64,000 nucleotides of DNA from Prochlorococcus sp. AG-409-L18. GTDB lineage: Bacteria > Cyanobacteriota > Cyanobacteriia > PCC-6307 > Cyanobiaceae. This document shows, in pieces, positions 1 through 9,268 of the stretch. The notes under the pieces are model-generated. The model was not told the origin of the DNA and searched no databases. It saw only the letters and a program-made list of their open reading frames with translations. The first letter of the stretch is position 1; each line of letters begins with the position of its first letter. The DNA is taken from contig QCKG01000006.1 of assembly GCA_003215535.1 (NCBI GenBank), forward strand, positions 37,737 through 101,736, written 5' to 3'. Made by a program: the position numbers and the translations under genes.

Positions 1-252
1 CACGGATTTGGGCTTTGGTTTGCTTCTGTAGGGGAAAACCTAAGACAAATTAATCCAGAAGAAGATCTCATGTTCTCAAAAACCTGGAAAGATGGACGCA
101 TTGCACCTGTGGCCAGATTACAAAGTTGGTGGCACACCTCAATAAAGAGTGGAAGCCCAATGATTCCAGGAGTTGCAGAAGGACTGGCAAGTCAAAGAGT
201 CTGCGAGAAGCTAAGAGAATCTGCAACAACTGGAATTAAATTAGCTATATAA
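1..252 (+). CDS. C-terminal fragment of a probable Gfo/Idh/MocA-family oxidoreductase
   Basis: The reading frame is open from the first base to a TAA at 252, so the gene begins before the window and about 83 C-terminal residues are visible. The tail has the pattern GVAEGLASQRVCEKLRESA followed by a hydrophobic end. This resembles the last helix of NAD(P)-dependent Gfo/Idh/MocA sugar dehydrogenases, where a G-x-x-x-x-R-V-x-E/D-x-x-x-x-S-A pattern is common. The nucleotide-binding domain lies outside the window, so the family call is an inference and the substrate cannot be named. It is co-directional with the aldolase gene downstream, separated by about 285 bp. Confidence 0.5.
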   Translation, partial: HGFGLWFASVGENLRQINPEEDLMFSKTWKDGRIAPVARLQSWWHTSIKSGSPMIPGVAEGLASQRVCEKLRESATTGIKLAI

Positions 253-537
253 TTTATAAATTAAAAGCCAAGATAAATTGACTATTAGCCTTTAATCTGA
301 GAAAATTATTGGAATTTATCTAAACGAGGAAAGTAGCAAAATTTTTCAAACAAAACCTAGAAATCAGAATACCTCTAAAGCAATCAAAGCAAAAGAGCTA
401 AGAAAATCTCTCAACCCAACAGTGAACTTGAAATACATTGGGCGTGACATTTCAGACCTTGATCTTTTACAGTCCCGGACACACTCCTAGGACTTCTGAT
501 AGGCCTAGGTCCTACTGCAAACTCTGAAACAAAATCG

Positions 538-1611
538 ATGGCACTCGTTCCTCTTAGGCTTCTACTAGATCACGCTGCAGAAAACGGCTATGGCATTCCT
601 GCTTTCAACGTAAATAACCTTGAGCAGGTGCAAGCCATCATGGAGGCTGCTGCCGAAACCGACAGCCCAGTAATTCTCCAAGCTTCTAGAGGTGCGAGAA
701 GCTATGCAGGCGAGATTTTCCTTCGTCACTTGATCATTGCTGCGACTGAAACTTATCCAAATATCCCAGTCGTTATGCACCAGGATCATGGCAACGATCC
801 ATCAACCTGTTACTCGGCAGCAATAAATGGGTTCACTTCAGTAATGATGGATGGTTCTCTAGAAGCCGATGCAAAAACTCCAGCTAGCTACGATTACAAC
901 GTTAATGTAACGAAAACAGTCGTAGACTTTGCTCACTCAGTGGGTGTAAGCGTAGAAGGAGAACTTGGTTGCCTTGGATCATTAGAAACCGGAAAAGGCG
1001 AAGCTGAAGACGGACACGGCTTTGAAGGTGAGCTTTCAAAAGACATGCTTCTTACAGACCCTGCAGAAGCAGCAGACTTCGTTGCCAAAACAAAAGTAGA
1101 TGCTTTAGCTATCGCTATTGGTACAAGTCATGGTGCTTACAAGTTCACAAGGAAGCCAACAGGAGAAGTACTTGCAATCAGCAGGATTGCAGAGATTCAC
1201 AAAGCTCTCCCTAATACCCACCTTGTTATGCATGGTTCAAGTTCAGTTCCTCAAGAATGGCTTGACATGATTAACAAATTTGGTGGTGCCATCCCCGAGA
1301 CTTATGGGGTACCGGTAGAAGAAATCCAGGAAGGTATTCGTAATGGAGTTCGCAAAGTCAACATCGATACAGACAATCGCCTAGCTTTTACTGCCGCCGT
1401 TCGAGAAGCTGCAGCAGCTGATCCAACAAACTTCGACCCAAGGCATTTCAACAAGCCCGCCAGAAAATATATGAAACAAGTTTGTCTAGATAGATATCAG
1501 CAGTTCTGGTGTGCTGGTCAAGCCAGCAAAATCAAACAGCAAAGTATCAATTACTATGCAACTCTCTACTCAAAAGGATCACTAGATCCAAAGACTGCAG
1601 TTGCAGCTTAA
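538..1611 (+). CDS. fbaA: Class II fructose-bisphosphate aldolase (Calvin cycle type)
   Basis: This 357-residue protein has the full length of the cyanobacterial class II aldolase. The enzyme reversibly condenses dihydroxyacetone phosphate with glyceraldehyde 3-phosphate (or erythrose 4-phosphate) in the Calvin cycle and glycolysis. Visible motifs are the metal-binding [10 protein letters not shown] near residue 80, the [12 protein letters not shown] segment, [24 protein letters not shown] and the phosphate-binding [10 protein letters not shown]. The ATG at 538 gives the canonical start ([20 protein letters not shown]). A strong hairpin terminator follows at 1622. The gene stands alone, and the window also carries other pentose and Calvin cycle genes (glpX, rpe, gnd, pgl). 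Confidence 0.97.
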   Translation: MALVPLRLLLDHAAENGYGIPAFNVNNLEQVQAIMEAAAETDSPVILQASRGARSYAGEIFLRHLIIAATETYPNIPVVMHQDHGNDPSTCYSAAINGFTSVMMDGSLEADAKTPASYDYNVNVTKTVVDFAHSVGVSVEGELGCLGSLETGKGEAEDGHGFEGELSKDMLLTDPAEAADFVAKTKVDALAIAIGTSHGAYKFTRKPTGEVLAISRIAEIHKALPNTHLVMHGSSSVPQEWLDMINKFGGAIPETYGVPVEEIQEGIRNGVRKVNIDTDNRLAFTAAVREAAAADPTNFDPRHFNKPARKYMKQVCLDRYQQFWCAGQASKIKQQSINYYATLYSKGSLDPKTAVAA

Positions 1612-1621
1612 TCAGATAAAC

Positions 1622-1671
1622 CTTATCAAGTGAAGATTAAGGGACTATTCCCTTAATCTTCACTTGATAAG
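1622..1671 (+). terminator. Long perfect hairpin downstream of the aldolase gene
   Basis: A 22-bp perfect stem (1622-1643 paired with 1650-1671) with a six-base loop starts 10 bases after the aldolase stop codon. It is followed by an A-rich rather than T-rich stretch. It is probably a transcription end or mRNA stabiliser for fbaA. Confidence 0.75.
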
Positions 1672-1706
1672 AAAATATATTGAATCTGATAATGAATATG
1701 TCCAAG

Positions 1707-1753
1707 AAAAACGAATGTATTTATCTAGAGATAGATAAATACATTCGTTTTTT
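1707..1753. terminator. Bidirectional intrinsic terminator between fbaA and purQ
   Basis: A 20-bp perfect stem (1707-1726 with 1733-1752) and a six-base loop are flanked by an A-run on the left and a T-run on the right, so both strands end in U. It lies 15 bases beyond the purQ stop codon on the minus strand and is the obvious terminator for purS-purQ. Confidence 0.85.
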
Positions 1754-1767
1754 ACTAAGAACATCTA

Positions 1768-2430
1768 TTAGTTTGTTCCTATCAATGCCTCTAGTATTCT
1801 CTTCCCATCAATACCTCCAGTCATAGAATCACATGCTCTCTCAGGATGAGGCATTAGACCAAAAATATTTCCCTCTGAATTCGTAATTCCCGCGATATTC
1901 TCTATAGAGCCATTTGGATTCCCATCTGTATATTGCAAAGCTATTGAATCATTCTCCTTTAACTGATTAAGTGTATTTAGACTACATTGAAAACGACCTT
2001 CCCCATGGGCTATCGGTAAGGATATGTGCTCACCATGATTGTATCCATTAAGCCAATTAGTCCTTGAGCTTGTTACCTTCAAAGAAACATCTCTACAGAT
2101 AAAATTTAGTTTTTGGTTGCGTGTCAGAGCTCCAGGAAGAAGTCCAATCTCAGTAAGAATTTGAAAGCCATTACAAATTCCCAGTACTTTTCCACCACTT
2201 TTAACGAAGTCGATTAAAGAACTCATTAAAGGAGCAAATCTAGCTATCGCGCCACATCTTAAATAGTCTCCGTAGCTAAATCCACCGGGTAGAACAATGG
2301 AATCGAGGCCTCCCAGATCAGTAGTCTCATGCCAAAGAAAACGTGTTTTCATCCCCAAGCATCCTTCAGTAGCCCATCGAACATCTCGATCACAATTTGA
2401 TCCAGGGAAAACAACTACACCGATAGTCAT
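1768..2430 (-). CDS. purQ: Phosphoribosylformylglycinamidine synthase, glutaminase subunit PurQ
   Basis: PurQ hydrolyses glutamine and passes ammonia to PurL for the fourth step of de novo purine synthesis. The 220 residues form one class I glutamine amidotransferase domain. Visible features are the start [15 protein letters not shown], the nucleophile region [15 protein letters not shown] (Cys near residue 87) and the catalytic His-x-Glu in [11 protein letters not shown] near the C-terminus. Length is normal for the small PurQ of organisms with a separate PurS. It lies seven bases downstream of purS on the same strand, so the two are almost certainly co-transcribed. Confidence 0.97.
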   Translation of the reverse strand: MTIGVVVFPGSNCDRDVRWATEGCLGMKTRFLWHETTDLGGLDSIVLPGGFSYGDYLRCGAIARFAPLMSSLIDFVKSGGKVLGICNGFQILTEIGLLPGALTRNQKLNFICRDVSLKVTSSRTNWLNGYNHGEHISLPIAHGEGRFQCSLNTLNQLKENDSIALQYTDGNPNGSIENIAGITNSEGNIFGLMPHPERACDSMTGGIDGKRILEALIGTN

Positions 2431-2437
2431 TGAGGAA

Positions 2438-2710
2438 TTAAGCGATTTTGTTAGATGAAACTTGCTTTAAATCTAAGCTCCAATCTTCAATAACAGGGTT
2501 TGAAAGCAATCTTTCACTTAAAAGCTCCAGTCTGCGACGAGCTTCCGTCTCGTCAGGAGCCTCTAGTTCTAATTCAATAGATTTCCCAATACGTAGCTTC
2601 CCAATACCGTCAACCCCAAGCCTGCTGGCCGCGGATCTAGCGGCCTCTCCTGCAGGGTCCAGGACTGAAGGACGAAGACTTACCAAAACTCGGGCTTGAA
2701 AATTAGGCAC
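2438..2710 (-). CDS. purS: Phosphoribosylformylglycinamidine synthase subunit PurS
   Basis: PurS is the small scaffold subunit that brings PurQ and PurL together. The sequence [20 protein letters not shown] followed by the [20 protein letters not shown] strand is typical of the roughly 80-90 residue PurS family. I chose the GTG at 2710, which gives 90 residues beginning PNFQARV. An ATG at 2749 would add 13 residues not expected in the family. No clear Shine-Dalgarno sequence decides between them. It is followed at once by purQ. Confidence 0.9.
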   Translation of the reverse strand: MPNFQARVLVSLRPSVLDPAGEAARSAASRLGVDGIGKLRIGKSIELELEAPDETEARRRLELLSERLLSNPVIEDWSLDLKQVSSNKIA

Positions 2711-2818
2711 TATCAGAGTTGATAAACTAAGTTGATCTTCGCAGTACAAGTCAAGTCTCTATTAAGAAGAAAATAATGAGCTTGCTGCAAATAATGACTT
2801 GAGGAAGGCAAATGAGCT

Positions 2819-3052
2819 TCAGACTTTGATCAAAGACTCTCCTCTACCAAGACAATGAAGACAAGTGTGATAACAGTTAGGAGTGGTTTTCATATAACCA
2901 TTCCCTCCACAATGGGAGCAAATCAATCTGGAATTGGTTGCGATTGATTTTTTATCTTGAAATTTTGGAGGGTTTTGGGAAACAGATGTGATCACTGAAA
3001 CTCTATCGATCCTAGGAAGAGAGGTTGGAGTAAAAAGGTCTAAGGGGGACAC
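2819..3052 (-). CDS. Small protein with DnaJ-type CxxCxGxG zinc-finger repeats
   Basis: This is a 77-residue protein whose C-terminal half carries two zinc-finger half-sites, CSHCGGNGY and CLHCLGRGES. They are spaced like the CxxCxGxG modules of DnaJ and of small cyanobacterial/plastid thiol-disulfide chaperone-like proteins. The N-terminal half has no recognisable domain. The assigned GTG start at 3052 lies inside a small inverted repeat (3041-3060, stem of seven), so the true start may be internal and the N-terminus is uncertain. Function is not known; a role as a redox or folding accessory protein is only an inference from the motif. Confidence 0.65.
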   Translation of the reverse strand: MSPLDLFTPTSLPRIDRVSVITSVSQNPPKFQDKKSIATNSRLICSHCGGNGYMKTTPNCYHTCLHCLGRGESLIKV

Positions 3053-3201
3053 TCCCCTTAAGGAATTTAATATTCGCTAATTAGATAAAAATAATCAACC
3101 ATGTTGAGGCAATTTTTGACATCAATTATCGAAATTACTGATTTAGTTAAAGTTCAGAGGTCCCCTCCCCCACAAAATCCAATATTGTTGGCGCCTAACT
3201 C

Positions 3202-4257
3202 TTAAGCAAAGGATAAGATTTTTTCAATCTTTCCTCTAACCGCATCTACTGCTTCCTTCTTTAAGCTAAGAACAACTATCTCGATACCAGAATTCTTAGG
3301 CCTCCAAGAACTATCAGGTGCTAGCTCAAACCAACTATTCAATCTCGGTCCCACCATCTGTATCTGCAAGGGCAAAGCCTTACCAGGGATCCAAAGACGA
3401 CCTTTCAATCGAACAATCTGATAACAGACAGCAAGTTCAGGTAAAAGAGCTTCTATTTCACTTCTAGTAAAAGAAGCCTCTAACTGAATTGATCCACTGA
3501 ACATCTCAACATGGTTATGATCATGCTCAGTGTTTTCTAGATTCTCAACATCTTCATATACAGGATCCACATTTTGCTTTAGCCCAAGAACAATTGAAGA
3601 ATCTATTTTCCCATATTCTGTAGAAAAGATTTGAGTACCTTTACGAACCTTTTTTTGAAGATCTTCCTTTATAGAAGTAAGTTCATTAGAAGAAAGAGAA
3701 TCAGCTCTACTAATTAAAACCAAGTCAGCAACTTCTAGTTGGTGAGTAAACAACTCTTTGATAGAGGTTAGGTGGTCAATACTTTGATCGTCAATTCTCT
3801 GTTGTTCCAAAGAAGAGATATCACCTACAGGACTACCTGCCAACAACGCTTCTCCATCAACTAAGGCAATAACTCCATTTAAATGGACTTTTGATCGAAT
3901 AGAAGGCCAATCTAGTGCTTGCAATAATGGACGAGGTAATGCAAGACCACTAGTCTCAATTACAATGCCTTCCAAATGCTGGGAACGAGATAACAACTTC
4001 TCCATAGAAGGAAGAAATTCATCTTGAACAGTGCAACAAAGACAACCATTGTTTAGTTCAACAAGGCGTCCTTCTACTTCATCATCAGGGCAAAAACCAC
4101 AACTCCTTATTAAATCCCCATCTAATCCCACGCTGCCAAACTCATTAATAATTACCGCCAAGCGGCGGCCACCATTAGTCAACAAATGACGTAGAAGAGT
4201 TGTCTTACCAGCACCTAGGAACCCAGTGACAACAGTTAAAGGAATACGTTGTTTCAT
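3202..4257 (-). CDS. CobW/COG0523-family GTPase (putative metal chaperone)
   Basis: This is a 351-residue G3E-family GTPase of the CobW/COG0523 group, whose members deliver metal ions (Zn, Co or others) to client proteins. Visible features are the Walker A loop TGFLGAGKTTLLRHLL near residue 12, the metal-binding CxCC motif in NNGCLCCTVQDEF near residue 75, the switch-like ETSGLALPRP, the SRAD base-recognition motif and a His-rich HDHNH patch. The C-terminal CobW_C domain (GRLWIPGKALPLQIQMVGPR) is complete. The metal and client cannot be named from sequence. The next gene upstream on the same strand is a lumen-type pentapeptide protein, 12 bp away. Confidence 0.9.
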   Translation of the reverse strand: MKQRIPLTVVTGFLGAGKTTLLRHLLTNGGRRLAVIINEFGSVGLDGDLIRSCGFCPDDEVEGRLVELNNGCLCCTVQDEFLPSMEKLLSRSQHLEGIVIETSGLALPRPLLQALDWPSIRSKVHLNGVIALVDGEALLAGSPVGDISSLEQQRIDDQSIDHLTSIKELFTHQLEVADLVLISRADSLSSNELTSIKEDLQKKVRKGTQIFSTEYGKIDSSIVLGLKQNVDPVYEDVENLENTEHDHNHVEMFSGSIQLEASFTRSEIEALLPELAVCYQIVRLKGRLWIPGKALPLQIQMVGPRLNSWFELAPDSSWRPKNSGIEIVVLSLKKEAVDAVRGKIEKILSFA

Positions 4258-4269
4258 TTAGAAATTGAT

Positions 4270-4782
4270 TTAGCACCCAAGGCTGTAACTAGTACTTACA
4301 CCAGTTGAGGGATTAGATCCTTCAGCTATAGAACAAAGTTTCTTCAACTGAATCCTATTGACAATTGCATCAGTGAAATCAGCCCCTTCAATACTTGCAT
4401 CTGTAAAGCTGCTTTCCATCAACAACGCATTAGTCAAGTTTGCATCCCTTAAATCAGCTCCATTAAAATCAGTTGAATAAGCCAATACATCCTTCATCTG
4501 AGCACTTCTCAAGTTTGTCCCCTCTAAGAGACTGTTATTAAAAACAGCACCTGTTAGATCTGTTTCGCTCAGATCTATTCCACGTAGATCAACCTTGATG
4601 AATTCATAACCACTTAAATCCCTTCCATGCATGTCCTGAGAAATTTGTATTTTCTCTTGGTTCCGTGTCTCAGGTGGCCTTTTTGCCCATACCTGAGAGG
4701 TAGGGAACAAAAGGCATAGGACCAACAAAGTAGAAAGTATTAAAGAACGAAAGCGCATCAGAGAATGAGAAATAGTTGTCAT
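4270..4782 (-). CDS. Exported pentapeptide-repeat protein
   Basis: The 170-residue product begins with a signal peptide: a positive start, a long Leu-rich core and a probable cleavage after VWA. About nine A(D/N)LXX-type pentapeptides follow (for example DLRGIDLSETDLTGAVF and GADLRDANLTNA), which fold as a right-handed quadrilateral beta-helix. The C-terminus has two cysteines that could form a disulfide. Cyanobacterial proteins of this layout are found in the thylakoid lumen or periplasm and have no defined activity. It precedes the CobW-like gene by 12 bp and may be co-transcribed with it. Confidence 0.85.
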   Translation of the reverse strand: MTTISHSLMRFRSLILSTLLVLCLLFPTSQVWAKRPPETRNQEKIQISQDMHGRDLSGYEFIKVDLRGIDLSETDLTGAVFNNSLLEGTNLRSAQMKDVLAYSTDFNGADLRDANLTNALLMESSFTDASIEGADFTDAIVNRIQLKKLCSIAEGSNPSTGVSTSYSLGC

Positions 4783-4853
4783 GAGGCATCAAGGTGGAGG
4801 CCGACCAGTAATTTATTTATTCACCTTATGGCAAGAATGCCAAATTGAGCGAT

Positions 4854-5459
4854 ATGGCCATGACCTTAAGAGTAGTGGTACCTCCGCATACCCTGATCGC
4901 ACACTGGCTAACAATGCTCCGAAATGAATCTACGCCCGCTTCACTTTATTCAACAGGACTGGAAGAATTAGGCCGATGGCTTACGTATGAAGCTTTACGG
5001 GACTGGCTCCCATATCGGCAAGAAAAAGTTACCACTAATCTATGTTCAACTGAAGGTCAAGTTATTGAATCAAGCGTCCCAATACTTGCAATTCCTTTCT
5101 TACCAGGTGGGTTGGAACTTTGGCAGGGTGCCAGAAAAGTTCTGCCAAATGCTCATCTATGCCTAAAAGGAGTTCCAAATTTCATAGAAGAAAACGCAGG
5201 AATAGTTCTTTTATTGGATCAAATAGATACTGGGGGAAGACTTGTTGAAGCACTCTCTGTTCTTAAAAAGAAAAATGTAGATACTCGGAGAATCCGAGTC
5301 GTGACAGCACTAGCTTCAAGCCCAGGACTTGTAAGAACTGGAGAAGAGAACCCAGAGTTGAATATTTTCACAGCCTGCATTGACCCTGAACTTACAGAAA
5401 ATGGCGAAATCAAACCAGGAATTGGAAATCCATCATTACGTATTAACACCAGGACCTAA
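4854..5459 (+). CDS. upp: Uracil phosphoribosyltransferase
   Basis: The enzyme salvages uracil with PRPP to form UMP. The protein is about 201 residues and divergent from enterobacterial Upp but keeps its plan: VVVPPHTLIAHWLTMLRN at the start, the PRPP-loop region LLLDQIDTGGRLVEAL, and the uracil-binding C-terminal CIDPELTENGEIKPGIGNP. I use the ATG at 4854; an in-frame TTG lies nine bases upstream. The gene is divergent from the pentapeptide gene and followed by a small membrane protein and ilvD on the same strand. Confidence 0.85.
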   Translation: MAMTLRVVVPPHTLIAHWLTMLRNESTPASLYSTGLEELGRWLTYEALRDWLPYRQEKVTTNLCSTEGQVIESSVPILAIPFLPGGLELWQGARKVLPNAHLCLKGVPNFIEENAGIVLLLDQIDTGGRLVEALSVLKKKNVDTRRIRVVTALASSPGLVRTGEENPELNIFTACIDPELTENGEIKPGIGNPSLRINTRT

Positions 5460-5495
5460 GGCCTGAACTAGGATTAGAGCAATCAAGAAATAACA

Positions 5496-5795
5496 ATGAA
5501 TCAGTATCGAGATGGTACAGGAGGAAGCCTATCCTCATTGATTAGTGGAGCAGTATTAGGAGCTGCTGGACTTGCCTGGTGGTTATTCTCGGAAGCGGAA
5601 CGACGCCAAAAAACTAGAAAACAACGAGCGATGCTTTATGCACCTCGAATGCAGGATGGTTCTGAAGCACTAGACACCCCTGCTCCTACAAAAAAAATAG
5701 AAACCAGCGAGCAACTAGAGCAAAGAGTCGAACAACTGAATAATGCCATCGCAGATGTTCGCCAACAGCTAGAAGATCTAGGAGCAAGAACCTAA
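5496..5795 (+). CDS. Small membrane protein with C-terminal coiled coil
   Basis: This 99-residue protein has a glycine-rich transmembrane segment near residues 13-32 (LSSLISGAVLGAAGLAWWLF). A basic patch follows, and then a C-terminal heptad-like coiled coil (SEQLEQRVEQLNNAIADVRQ) ending in LEDLGART. It lies between upp and ilvD on the same strand, with 36 and 42 bp gaps. It looks like a conserved hypothetical of marine picocyanobacteria, but no function can be named. The membrane topology is a reading of hydrophobicity only. Confidence 0.75.
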   Translation: MNQYRDGTGGSLSSLISGAVLGAAGLAWWLFSEAERRQKTRKQRAMLYAPRMQDGSEALDTPAPTKKIETSEQLEQRVEQLNNAIADVRQQLEDLGART

Positions 5796-5837
5796 ATCAA
5801 GGTTAATTTGACCAATAAAGAACAATCTCCAAACAAC

Positions 5838-7508
5838 ATGCTCAGATCCAGTGCAATAACTCAGGGAATTCAGCGCTCCCCTAATCGAGCAATGCTTCGT
5901 GCCGTAGGTTTTGGAGATGAAGACTTCAACAAGCCAATAATTGGCATTGCCAATGGATTCAGCACAATTACACCCTGCAATGTAGGTCTCAATAAACTGG
6001 CTCTAATAGCAGAAGAAGCTGTCAAGAGATCAGGGGCTATGCCACAAATGTTTGGAACAATAACTGTTAGTGATGGGATCTCTATGGGGACAGAAGGAAT
6101 GAAGTATTCCCTTGTTTCTAGAGAAGTAATTGCTGACTCAATTGAAACAGCTTGTAATGCTCAAAGCATGGATGGAGTTATTGCTATTGGTGGTTGCGAC
6201 AAAAATATGCCAGGAGCAATTCTCTCGATGGCAAGAATGAATATACCTTCTATATTCATATATGGTGGAACAATTAAACCCGGCAAACTAGATGGTAATG
6301 ACCTAACAGTTGTCAGCGCTTTTGAAGCTGTAGGTCAACTAACAAGCGGCAAGATAAGTGAAGAAAGGTTAATTGCTGTTGAGAAAAATGCCATACCAGG
6401 AGCAGGTAGTTGTGGTGGTATGTTTACAGCAAATACAATGTCAGCGGCTATTGAAACAATGGGGCTGAGCCTCCCTTATAGTTCAACAATGTCAGCTGAA
6501 GATGAAGAGAAGAAACATAGCACCTCAAGAAGTGCAGAAGTTCTAGTACAAGCCATCAAAAATAATATCCGCCCCCTAGATCTTCTTACAAAAGAAGCCT
6601 TTGAGAATGCAATCACTGTGGTAATGGCAATAGGAGGTTCAACCAATGCAGTGCTTCATCTTCTGGCAATTGCACTAACATCCGGAGTTAATCTGACCCT
6701 CAATGATTTTGAGAGGATTCGCCAAGAAGTTCCTGTAATTTGTGATCTCAAACCAAGTGGTAAATATGTAACTGTTGATCTTCACAAAGCTGGTGGTATT
6801 CCCCAAGTAATGAAAATACTTCTTGATGCTGGATTAATTCATGGAGAATGCAAAACAATTGAAGGGAAAACAATTAGTGAAGTTCTCAAGGATCTACCTT
6901 CCTCACCTGATCCAGGACAGGACGTTATAAGACCTATTGATAATCCAATTTATAAAAAAGGACACCTAGCAATACTCAAAGGGAATCTTGCATCTGAAGG
7001 CAGCGTCGCCAAAATCAGTGGAGTCAAGACACCAGTTCTTACAGGTCCTGCGAGGGTATTTGAAAGCGAGGAATCATGTCTCAAAGCAATCCTAAGTAAG
7101 GAAATAAGTGCAGGAGATGTAGTAGTTATTCGCTATGAAGGTCCTGTGGGAGGGCCAGGAATGAGAGAAATGCTTGCCCCAACATCTGCGATAGTCGGTC
7201 AAGGTCTTGGAGAAAAAGTCGCACTTATTACTGATGGTCGATTTAGTGGTGGAACCTATGGACTTGTAGTCGGGCATGTCGCACCGGAAGCGGCCGTAGG
7301 TGGCAATATTGCTCTAGTTCAAGAGGGTGACAGCATCACGGTAGACGCTCACAAAAAGCTTATACAGCTAAATATTGACGAGTCCGAACTCCAAACAAGA
7401 CGTTCTAAATGGGAAAAACCTAAACCACGTTATAAGACAGGCATTTTAGGGAAATATGCCAGGCTGGTAAGCAGTTCAAGCAAAGGAGCTGTTACAGACA
7501 TTCTCTGA
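5838..7508 (+). CDS. ilvD: Dihydroxy-acid dehydratase
   Basis: IlvD dehydrates 2,3-dihydroxy-isovalerate and 2,3-dihydroxy-methylvalerate, the third step of valine and isoleucine synthesis. The iron-sulfur ligands are visible in [19 protein letters not shown] and [14 protein letters not shown]. The C-terminal half has the usual [14 protein letters not shown] and TDGRFSGG motifs. The ATG at 5838 ([18 protein letters not shown]) gives 556 residues, the normal family length. A TTG at 5808 in the same frame would add ten unconserved residues. It is the last gene of a rightward run with upp. Confidence 0.97.
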   Translation: MLRSSAITQGIQRSPNRAMLRAVGFGDEDFNKPIIGIANGFSTITPCNVGLNKLALIAEEAVKRSGAMPQMFGTITVSDGISMGTEGMKYSLVSREVIADSIETACNAQSMDGVIAIGGCDKNMPGAILSMARMNIPSIFIYGGTIKPGKLDGNDLTVVSAFEAVGQLTSGKISEERLIAVEKNAIPGAGSCGGMFTANTMSAAIETMGLSLPYSSTMSAEDEEKKHSTSRSAEVLVQAIKNNIRPLDLLTKEAFENAITVVMAIGGSTNAVLHLLAIALTSGVNLTLNDFERIRQEVPVICDLKPSGKYVTVDLHKAGGIPQVMKILLDAGLIHGECKTIEGKTISEVLKDLPSSPDPGQDVIRPIDNPIYKKGHLAILKGNLASEGSVAKISGVKTPVLTGPARVFESEESCLKAILSKEISAGDVVVIRYEGPVGGPGMREMLAPTSAIVGQGLGEKVALITDGRFSGGTYGLVVGHVAPEAAVGGNIALVQEGDSITVDAHKKLIQLNIDESELQTRRSKWEKPKPRYKTGILGKYARLVSSSSKGAVTDIL

Positions 7509-7513
7509 GAACC

Positions 7514-7927
7514 TCACAGTTCTCTAAAAGACGAGATCGAAGACCGCAGTTTCCTCGCCAAAGCTTCCATTGGCTCTGAGTCATTTGGTGGTTTACAAAG
7601 ACGTCCTGATTCACCATCCATCCAAACAGGATGTTGACCTTGCCATAGGATTGGGTTTTCAGGCTTATAAGACCAAGAAAGTATGAGGTTCAGTTCATCT
7701 CCACTCTGAAAAATTTCAAGCTCAAGATCTTGTTCTGGACACCTAGTCCCATCAGGACTTCGAGATTCAATTCGTAATATGAGTTCGATCAAATCAATGC
7801 TATGAGAATGAGCCTCATCCATTGATCTCTGATCAACAACTGCATGTCTCCAAGGTTTTATGCACAAGTCAGCAGCAGCAGCCACCAAGCTCGCAAGATC
7901 GTCAAAAGAATTAGTATGAGTAAGCAC
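7514..7927 (-). CDS. Conserved hypothetical protein
   Basis: This 137-residue soluble protein has no domain I can name. It is rich in charged and tryptophan residues (IKPWRHAVVDQ, LILSWSYKPENPILWQGQHP) and has no signal or membrane segment. Its 5' end overlaps the 3' end of the CIA30-like gene upstream by 17 bp, so the two are probably translated together. It converges with ilvD with only five bases between stop codons. The codon usage and the operon-like overlap support a real gene. Confidence 0.75.
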   Translation of the reverse strand: MLTHTNSFDDLASLVAAAADLCIKPWRHAVVDQRSMDEAHSHSIDLIELILRIESRSPDGTRCPEQDLELEIFQSGDELNLILSWSYKPENPILWQGQHPVWMDGESGRLCKPPNDSEPMEALARKLRSSISSFREL

Positions 7928-8492
7928 TTATTGAACGAAGCACAACTCTTATTTTTCCGGGCATAAAGCCTGGATTAATATCATTCTGATGGCCAAATTT
8001 TGAATGGAGCACTTGAAACTGTGTAATGCCAGATGGATCAAAAGCAATAGGTAAAGGGACTCTTTTTGCTCTAATTGCTGGGACAAGTTCATTAAACGGT
8101 ATTTGAATTTTTGTAATTCCAAGGGTATTAGTAGGAATAGAGGCAATCCAACGAAGACCAGAAGCCATTAATTCATTCAGGCCCAAAAGGCCCTTACAAG
8201 CAAGCGCCAACTTAAGAGTTCTGCCTTCACCGTCGACTTCAAGCCTTAGGCCTTTAAACCTAGAGAGATCTAATGAAGGGCTCAGAATCGGTGAACGACA
8301 ACTAACAAAACCTCCACCCTCTTCAATCAATTCTCCTTCAAGAAGAAGTCCTTTAGAAATAAGCCTGCAAGTTGCTTGACTACTTCCTCCCATAATCGAA
8401 TCATTCAAGGAAGTCCATTCTGAAAAGTTCTCAGAAGAGAAAATCAAAGCATCAGTATTGTTTGGTGGCAAGTCGTTAATCATAAGAATCAA
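7911..8492 (-). CDS. CIA30-family protein (complex I intermediate-associated protein 30-like)
   Basis: The 193 residues match the CIA30/NDUFAF1 beta-sandwich fold, with the hallmark opening (W-x-x-x-N-D-x-I-M-G-G-S-S) seen here as EWTSLNDSIMGGSSQ. Strands ending in FVSCRSPI and FKGLRLEVDGEGRTLKLAL follow. In mitochondria CIA30 helps assemble NADH dehydrogenase; in cyanobacteria the family is often linked to photosynthetic or carbohydrate-binding roles, but this copy is not characterised. A second in-frame ATG nine bases downstream is an alternative start. It overlaps the next gene by 17 bp. Confidence 0.85.
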   Translation of the reverse strand: MILMINDLPPNNTDALIFSSENFSEWTSLNDSIMGGSSQATCRLISKGLLLEGELIEEGGGFVSCRSPILSPSLDLSRFKGLRLEVDGEGRTLKLALACKGLLGLNELMASGLRWIASIPTNTLGITKIQIPFNELVPAIRAKRVPLPIAFDPSGITQFQVLHSKFGHQNDINPGFMPGKIRVVLRSISAYSY

Positions 8493-8545
8493 ACCAACAT
8501 CTAATCTTGACTGAAATCAAACAAATCGGAACTAGAAGTTAATGT

Positions 8546-9259
8546 TTAGATTAAGGCCGATGCGGCCTCATCTACTAAAAGCAAAATTTCGCTATTTGGT
8601 TGAACTAGTCGTGCTGGTGTTCTCTCTGATGATTCACAAGGGTCGAGTAATCTTTTTAAAGCATGTTTTTTATTCGAACCGCAAACCAAAAAGATTACCT
8701 TATTTGCTGAGCTTAGAACAGGTGATGTGAGAGTAATTCTAGCCAAGCCTTTACCCTCGCTTACTGTTGTCCAAGAATCCTTGACTTTTAAAGATTTGGT
8801 GCCCGGAAATAATGATGCAGTATGTCCATCCTCACCAAGACCTAAAACCATAAGATCAAAAATAGGTGGTTTTCCTATACATACTTTTTGAATAAGACCA
8901 GAGAAAACTTCTGCACTCTTGTTAGGGTTTAATTGTTCGGTAGTAGAAACTGGGTAAAAGCTTGCATTGGAACCAGGTTCAGAGGATAAAAGAGTTTCTC
9001 TAAGCATACGCGCATTACTAGACTCGTCATTGCTATCAACCCACCTTTCATCTCCAAGAAAAACATCTACACGTTCCCACGCCAAATATTCCTTACCTAA
9101 CAATCTATAGGCTGATGCAGGCGTTGAACCTCCTGAAAGAGCTAACTGAGCACGTTCTTTTTTCTCAAGGGTTAGATTTATATAAGAAGCAATAATTTGA
9201 GAAGCCAAGTAGGCTAACTGAACGGGATCAGAAACCTTTTCAATAATGTAATTAGCCAT
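8546..9259 (-). CDS. pgl: 6-phosphogluconolactonase
   Basis: Pgl hydrolyses 6-phosphogluconolactone to 6-phosphogluconate in the oxidative pentose phosphate pathway, which supplies NADPH in the dark. The 237-residue protein shows ALSGGSTPASAYRLL near residue 40, VDVFLGDERWVDSND and LMVLGLGEDGHTASLFPG, all diagnostic of the DevB/SOL family. It lies nine bases downstream of gnd, the enzyme for the next step, so the pair forms an operon. Confidence 0.95.
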   Translation of the reverse strand: MANYIIEKVSDPVQLAYLASQIIASYINLTLEKKERAQLALSGGSTPASAYRLLGKEYLAWERVDVFLGDERWVDSNDESSNARMLRETLLSSEPGSNASFYPVSTTEQLNPNKSAEVFSGLIQKVCIGKPPIFDLMVLGLGEDGHTASLFPGTKSLKVKDSWTTVSEGKGLARITLTSPVLSSANKVIFLVCGSNKKHALKRLLDPCESSERTPARLVQPNSEILLLVDEAASALI

Positions 9260-9268
9260 TAGTAAAAT